The position numbers and the translations under genes were made by a program. From the NCBI GenBank assembly GCA_016177915.1, contig JACOUI010000331.1, positions 1-32,200 on the forward strand: DNA of 32,200 bases. Direction: 5' to 3'. Below are positions 27,863-32,200 of the stretch, piece by piece. Numbering within the stretch: position 1 is the stretch's first letter; every line of letters begins with the position of its first letter. Below the pieces are notes generated by a model. It made no database searches. It worked only from the letters and a program-made list of their open reading frames with translations, and was not told where the DNA came from. Origin of the DNA: Planctomycetia bacterium (GTDB lineage Bacteria > Planctomycetota > Planctomycetia > Pirellulales > S012-138).

Positions 27863-27948
27863 GGCCGAGTGGCGAAACCGGCAGACGCTGGGGACTTAAA
27901 ATCCCTTCCCCGACAACGGGGGTGCGGGTTCGAATCCCGCCTCGGCCA
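27863..27948 (+). tRNA. tRNA-Leu(UAA)
   Basis: 86-nt class II tRNA. The acceptor stem is GGCCGAG with CTCGGCC, and the discriminator is A27948. The D-arm is GCG/CGC with GG in the loop. The anticodon stem is GGGGA/TCCCT, including one G-T pair, with loop CTTAAAA, giving anticodon TAA. The long variable arm pairs CCCCG with CGGGG. The T-arm is GCGGG-TTCGAAT-CCCGC. The long variable arm and anticodon identify leucine. CCA is not encoded (ACT follows). It is a single gene with no neighbouring tRNA. Confidence 0.96.
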
Positions 27949-27962
27949 CTGCGAGAATGGGA

Positions 27963-27998
27963 CGCGGATGCAGCGGATGGCACGGATGGACGCGGATT
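27963..27998. repeat. GCGGATG short-period repeat after tRNA-Leu
   Basis: CGGATG occurs at 27965, 27974 and 27983 and as CGGATT at 27993, with periods of 9, 9 and 10 bases. It starts 15 bases after the tRNA. It resembles GGATGGCACGGATGGA-type dispersed repeats. The rest of the stretch to 28111 shows nothing clear. Confidence 0.6.
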
Positions 27999-28111
27999 GG
28001 TTCGGCGGCGGTCTCCCCTTGACTTGCCCCTGGCGTTCATTCAGCCTTGAAGGGCTGGAAAAACGTCCCGCCGCACCCCCGCCCGCCATCCTGCCCGCCC
28101 GGAGATGCTTG

Positions 28112-30880
28112 ATGCTCGTTTCGCGCATGCTTCGGCCGATTGTTGCCGGAATGACGCTGGCGGCCCTGGGCGCCGCTTTTGCGTTGATGCAGGTTCAGAC
28201 CGCGTTTGCCGCCGGGCCGGTCGTCGCGCCCTATGAGCGCCTGGCCGCGGACCCCAAGGCCGGTCAGGCGGCGCTCGGAAGGCTGCTGCTGGGCGAACTC
28301 AATTGCGTGGCCTGCCACGAGCCGCCCGCCGCCGCCGCGGCACACCTCGCGCCCAAGGCCGCCCCCATCCTCGACCAGGTCGGCGGGCGAGTCCGGCCCG
28401 AGGCGCTGCGGGCGATGATCGCCGACCCGCAAAAGGCCAAGCCCGGCACCACGATGCCCGACGTGCTGTCGAGCCTGCCTGCCGATGAGAAGCAGGCCGC
28501 CGTCGAATCGCTCGTGCACTTTCTGGCTTCGACGGGCGCGGTCCGCGACACGGCGCCCGATCATGCCGCGGCCGGACGCGGCGAGGCGCTGTTCCACAGC
28601 GTCGGCTGCGTCGGCTGCCATGACTCGCGCCGCACGGACGCCAAGCCGCTGGCGACGAGCGTTCCGCTGGGCCAACCCGACAAGAAATACACGATCGCCA
28701 GCCTGACGGCGTTCCTGCTCGATCCGCTGAAGGTGCGGCCGTCGGGCCGGATGCCCGGCCTGGGACTCGCGCCGGAGGATGCCTCCAACCTGGCGCATTA
28801 CTTCCTCCGCGACATCCAGGTGCCCTCCAACGTGGCCTTCAAATACTACGAGGGAAGCTGGGACAAGCTGCCGGATTTCTCGAAGCTCGAGCCGAAAGCG
28901 AGCGGGCAGACGACCTCGATCGACGTGGCCGTCGCCCAGCGCCGCGACCAGATCGGCCTGCGGTTCGAGGGCTTCGTGCAGATTCCGCAGGAAGGGCAGT
29001 ACCGCTTCTTCCTCGGCTCCGACGACGGCAGCCGCTTGGTGCTGGGCGGCAAGCTGCTCATCGACAACGACAACGTTCATGCGCACACCGAGAAGCAGAC
29101 CATCATCAAGCTCGCCGCCGGGCCGCACGCGGTCGTCGTCGATTTCTTCGAGCAAGCCGGCGAGGAGAGCGTGCGGGCCGAGATCGAGGGTCCCAACCTG
29201 CCGCGCCAGCCGCTGGCCAGCCTGATGACCACGACGCGCGAGCCGCCCAAGCCGCCGTCGGCGTTCGACGTGCAGCCCGACCTGGCCGCGAAGGGGCGAA
29301 AGCTATTTGCCACGCTGGGCTGCGCATCCTGCCACGAGTTCAACGAGAAAGGCTCGCGGATCATGTCGGAGCGCGCCGCGCCGCCGCTTCATTCGCTCAA
29401 GGCCGGCGGCGGCTGCCTTTCGACCAGCGAACCGGCCGGCGGCGTGCGGCAGAAAACGCCCGACTTTCACTTGACCAACGCTCAGCGGAGTGCAATGACC
29501 GCAGCGATATCCAGCCTGCCAAAGCTTCCTTCGCCTACCACCGCGCAGCGGGTCCACGACGCTCTCGTCGCCTTCAACTGCTACGCCTGCCACGTCCGCG
29601 ACAAGATCGGCGGCATCGAAGAAGCGCGCAACGCCCTATTCACAACCGCCACGCCGGAGATGGGCGACGAGGGCCGCATTCCGCCTGCGCTCGATGGCGT
29701 CGGCGGCAAGCTCGCGCCCGCGGCCTTGCGCTACATCCTCGCCAACGGCGCGAAGGACCGCCCCTACATGCACGCCCGCATGCCGCGCTTCGGCCTAACG
29801 AACGTCGGTCAGCTCGTCGAGGGCTTCGAGGAGCTTGACCTTGATCGCGCCGCCGATCCGCCGCCGATCGCGATCGACGCGCCCGTGGCGAAGATCAAGG
29901 CCGACGGCCGGCTGCTCGTCGGCAGCCAAGGACTGTCGTGCATCAAGTGCCACAACTTCGCCGGGCGGCAAAGCGCCGGCATCAACACGATGGACCTGGT
30001 GCAAATCGCGCAGCGCTTGCGGCCGGAATGGTTCGTCCGCTACATGGCGGACCCGCAGGCCTATCGCCCCGGCACGCGCATGCCCAGCGCCTGGCCCAAC
30101 GGCAAATCGTTCTTCCCCGGCGTCCTGGAAGGCGACACGCAACAGCAAATCTGGGCGATGTGGACGTATCTCTCCGACGGCCGCAAGGCCGCCACGCCGC
30201 TGGGCCTGGAGCAGGAGGCGATCGAGCTGTTCGTCGTCGATGAGGCGGTGGTCTATCGCAATTTCATCGAGGGAGCCGGCGCCCGGGCGATCGCCGTCGG
30301 CTACCCGCAGCGCGTCAACCTGGCCTTCGACGCCGAGGACTTGCGGCTGGCGCTGATCTGGCAGGGGGCGTTCATCGACGCCTCGCTGCACTGGTCGGGC
30401 CGCGGGGCAGGCTTCATCGGGCCGCTGGGCGACAATGTGCAGGCGTTTCAGAAGGGCGTCGCCTTCGCCGTCCTGCCCGATGCCAAGGCGACCTGGCCCG
30501 CGCAGTCGGCCCGCACGCTCGGCTGCCAGTTCCGCGGCTACCGGCTGGAAAAGGACCGCCGCCCGGTGTTCCGCTACGACGTGGCCGGCGTCGAGGTGAC
30601 GGACGACTTCCAGGGCGAAAACGACGAGCAAGGGACGGGCTATTTCCGCCGCGTCGTGTCGCTCAAGGGAAAGCCCCAGGGCGCGCTCTACTACCGCGCG
30701 GCCGTGCATTCCAAGATCGAGACTGTGGACGGCTGGTACGTCGTCGGCGACGCCGTGCGGATGCGCTTTGAGGGCGGCGGCAAACCGATCGTGCGCAAAC
30801 AAGGCGACAACCAGGAATTGCTTTTGCCGATCGACCTCGCGGCCGGCGAGACGAAGTTTGTCCATGAATACCGGTGGTAG
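28112..30880 (+). CDS. Exported five-haem cytochrome c with PA14 domain
   Basis: 922-residue protein. ATG 28112 has GGAG at 7 bases. The signal peptide is residues 1 to about 34 (VAGMTLAALGAAFALMQVQT). There are five haem-attachment sites of Cys-X-X-Cys-His form at residues 65-69 (CVACH), 166-170 (CVGCH), 404-408 (CASCH), 490-494 (CYACH) and 610-614 (CIKCH). Between the second and third is a PA14 carbohydrate-binding-like domain at about 240-365 (GLRFEGFVQIPQEGQYRFFL). The last about 280 residues are beta-rich without haem sites. It is probably a periplasmic electron acceptor for a dehydrogenase; the propeller protein that follows is the natural candidate. Regulation is not evident. Confidence 0.88.
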   Translation: MLVSRMLRPIVAGMTLAALGAAFALMQVQTAFAAGPVVAPYERLAADPKAGQAALGRLLLGELNCVACHEPPAAAAAHLAPKAAPILDQVGGRVRPEALRAMIADPQKAKPGTTMPDVLSSLPADEKQAAVESLVHFLASTGAVRDTAPDHAAAGRGEALFHSVGCVGCHDSRRTDAKPLATSVPLGQPDKKYTIASLTAFLLDPLKVRPSGRMPGLGLAPEDASNLAHYFLRDIQVPSNVAFKYYEGSWDKLPDFSKLEPKASGQTTSIDVAVAQRRDQIGLRFEGFVQIPQEGQYRFFLGSDDGSRLVLGGKLLIDNDNVHAHTEKQTIIKLAAGPHAVVVDFFEQAGEESVRAEIEGPNLPRQPLASLMTTTREPPKPPSAFDVQPDLAAKGRKLFATLGCASCHEFNEKGSRIMSERAAPPLHSLKAGGGCLSTSEPAGGVRQKTPDFHLTNAQRSAMTAAISSLPKLPSPTTAQRVHDALVAFNCYACHVRDKIGGIEEARNALFTTATPEMGDEGRIPPALDGVGGKLAPAALRYILANGAKDRPYMHARMPRFGLTNVGQLVEGFEELDLDRAADPPPIAIDAPVAKIKADGRLLVGSQGLSCIKCHNFAGRQSAGINTMDLVQIAQRLRPEWFVRYMADPQAYRPGTRMPSAWPNGKSFFPGVLEGDTQQQIWAMWTYLSDGRKAATPLGLEQEAIELFVVDEAVVYRNFIEGAGARAIAVGYPQRVNLAFDAEDLRLALIWQGAFIDASLHWSGRGAGFIGPLGDNVQAFQKGVAFAVLPDAKATWPAQSARTLGCQFRGYRLEKDRRPVFRYDVAGVEVTDDFQGENDEQGTGYFRRVVSLKGKPQGALYYRAAVHSKIETVDGWYVVGDAVRMRFEGGGKPIVRKQGDNQELLLPIDLAAGETKFVHEYRW

Positions 30881-30881
30881 C

Positions 30882-30902
30882 GGGATTTTGGATTTTGGAT
30901 TG
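30882..30902. repeat. GGATTTTGGATTTTGGATT repeat, copy 2
   Basis: It starts directly after the cytochrome stop codon, with tandem GGATTTT units. It is related to the inverted copy at 19591-19622. In both cases it is read in the same direction as, and just at, the end of a gene. Confidence 0.7.
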
Positions 30903-30912
30903 AAATGAGCCA

Positions 30913-32200
30913 ATGAACATTCGATTCAAAGCAACCTGGATTGTCCTGGCCGTTTTCGCCGTCGTTGGGCCGCTCTGTTCCCGCGACGCAGCGGCGCAGG
31001 GCAAGACGCCGACGGAAGACGACTACTACAAGATGATCACCCTGCCGATCCCCGAGTCGATCGTGCTCGAGGTCGGCGGGATCGACAAGCTGCCCGACGG
31101 CCGCCTGGCCGTTTGCACTCGCCGCGGCGAGGTCTATTTCCTTTCCAACGCCTTTTCCGATCCGCCCGACAGGCTCCAGTACAAGCTCTTCGCCAGCGGC
31201 CTGCACGAGACGCTCGGCATCGTCTATCGCGACGGCTGGCTCTACGTCACTCAGCGCGGCGAGATGACCCGCCTCAAGGACGAAGACGGCGACGAACGCG
31301 CCGACCTGTTTGAAACCGTCAGCGACGGCTGGGGCCTGTCGGGCGACTACCACGAATACGCCTTCGGCTCGCGTTTCGATAAGGACGGCAACCTGTGGGT
31401 CGTCCTCTGCCTCACTGGCTCCTTCACCAGCGACGCGAAGTACCGCGGCTGGTGCCTGCGGATCACGCCCGAGGGGAAAGCGGTCCCCACCTGCAGCGGC
31501 ATCCGCTCGCCGGGCGGGATCGGCATGGATAGCAAGGGGCGTATGTACTACACCGACAACCAGGGACCCTGGAATGGCACCTGCTCGCTTAAGCACATGG
31601 TCCCGGGCGACTTCCTGGGCCATCCCATCGGCAACAAGTGGTACAGCCTCTCAGGCGCCCTCGGCCCGCCGCCCGAAGAGCCGCGGAGCGGCAGCCGGTT
31701 CATGGCCGAGGCCAAGCGCATCCCGCAGTACCGCCCGCCGGCGATCTACTTCCCCTACAAGAAAATGGGCCAGTCCGCCAGCGGCATCGTTTGCGACACG
31801 ACGGGCGGCAAATTCGGGCCGTTTCAGGAGCAGGTCTTCGTCGGCGACCAGACGCTGAGCACGGTGATGCGCTGTTATTTGGAGGAAGTGAAGGGCCACG
31901 TGCAGGGCGCGTGTTTCCCTTTCCGCGAGAACTTCGACTGCGGCGCGGTGGGCATGATGATGGCCGACGACGGCTCGATGTTCGTGGGCGGCACAAATCG
32001 CGGCTGGGGCTCCCGCGGCACCAAACCCTACTCCCTGCAGCGCCTCGTCTGGACCGGCAAAACACCCTTTGAGATTCAGGAAATGCGCGCCAAAAAAGAC
32101 GGCTTTGAGCTGACGTTCACCCAGCCCGTCGATCCGGCGGCCGCCGGCAACGTGACCTCCTACAAGCTGCACACCTACACCTACATCTACCAGGCCCCCT
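30913..32200 (+). CDS. Secreted beta-propeller protein, cut by the window edge
   Basis: At least 429 residues; it runs off the right end. ATG 30913 is chosen; ATG 30905 stops after three codons. The signal peptide covers about 1-28 ([20 protein letters not shown]). Repeated blade motifs include [53 protein letters not shown] and [20 protein letters not shown]. These fit NHL/PQQ-sugar-dehydrogenase-like propellers of the type found beside planctomycete cytochromes. [11 protein letters not shown] suggests a calcium loop. It is 32 bases downstream of the five-haem cytochrome, same strand, and probably in one operon. Electron transfer from an oxidised sugar or alcohol to that cytochrome is inference. 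Confidence 0.8.
   Translation, partial: MNIRFKATWIVLAVFAVVGPLCSRDAAAQGKTPTEDDYYKMITLPIPESIVLEVGGIDKLPDGRLAVCTRRGEVYFLSNAFSDPPDRLQYKLFASGLHETLGIVYRDGWLYVTQRGEMTRLKDEDGDERADLFETVSDGWGLSGDYHEYAFGSRFDKDGNLWVVLCLTGSFTSDAKYRGWCLRITPEGKAVPTCSGIRSPGGIGMDSKGRMYYTDNQGPWNGTCSLKHMVPGDFLGHPIGNKWYSLSGALGPPPEEPRSGSRFMAEAKRIPQYRPPAIYFPYKKMGQSASGIVCDTTGGKFGPFQEQVFVGDQTLSTVMRCYLEEVKGHVQGACFPFRENFDCGAVGMMMADDGSMFVGGTNRGWGSRGTKPYSLQRLVWTGKTPFEIQEMRAKKDGFELTFTQPVDPAAAGNVTSYKLHTYTYIYQAP

Noticed and set aside
27869-28111. Upstream extension of the cytochrome gene through tRNA-Leu
   Set aside because: The frame is open by chance. The tRNA is certain and the signal peptide begins at 28112.

Overview
The window looks like a piece of chromosome from a member of the Planctomycetota, most likely near the Pirellulales. 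The reasons are high G+C, many secreted proteins of lineage-restricted type, a multihaem cytochrome with a PA14 domain followed by a beta-propeller protein, three Uma2-type nuclease genes, small membrane proteins of the DUF4190 kind, and many short palindromic repeats between genes. The taxonomic call is inference from gene types and repeat style. No rRNA is present to test it.

Layout. 1-2206: two tandem DUF4190-like membrane protein genes, the second broken by a 72-bp insertion/duplication, then tsaE (minus) and a first Uma2 gene. 2437-6255: a secreted HEAT-like protein, a PfkB-family sugar kinase (minus) and a secreted protein with an STN-like region. 6263-8916: repeats, a second Uma2 gene and a two-helix membrane protein (both minus), then a Tat-exported amidohydrolase and a block of GCCGGC palindromes. 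8967-11132: a large DUF255 thioredoxin-like protein.

11133-17064 is the replication block: structured leader, dnaA, a 359-bp origin-like gap, dnaN, a DciA/DUF721 gene overlapping dnaN, gyrB and a hairpin. The dnaA product is strongly reduced. It has a complete AAA+ core but lacks domains I/II and about 75 residues between sensor II and the last helices of the DNA-binding domain, while keeping the GGRDHTTVLH signature. The gap between dnaA and dnaN holds two inverted TTTTCCACA boxes and an A+T-rich end next to dnaN. I regard this as the most interesting part of the window.

17091-24716: a HicB-like ribbon-helix-helix protein without a visible toxin partner, a GH5-like glycosidase, a third Uma2 gene, gamma-glutamyltransferase, a 490-bp gap with nested inverted repeats, a BatA/VWA-type membrane protein and a stand-alone response regulator. 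24866-27839: a UxaA/GarD-type sugar-acid dehydratase, a metallophosphoesterase and a small membrane protein. 27863-32200: tRNA-Leu(UAA), a five-haem PA14 cytochrome, and a secreted beta-propeller protein cut by the window edge.

Besides dnaA, the most unusual aspect is how closely several repeat families are built into genes. Repeats supply the C-terminal tail and stop context of the VWA protein, part of the N-terminus of the DUF255 protein, the stop of one gene plus the ribosome-binding site of the next at about 6920-6956, and the stop codon of the gamma-glutamyltransferase gene. No CRISPR array, transposase, integrase or complete defence system was found.
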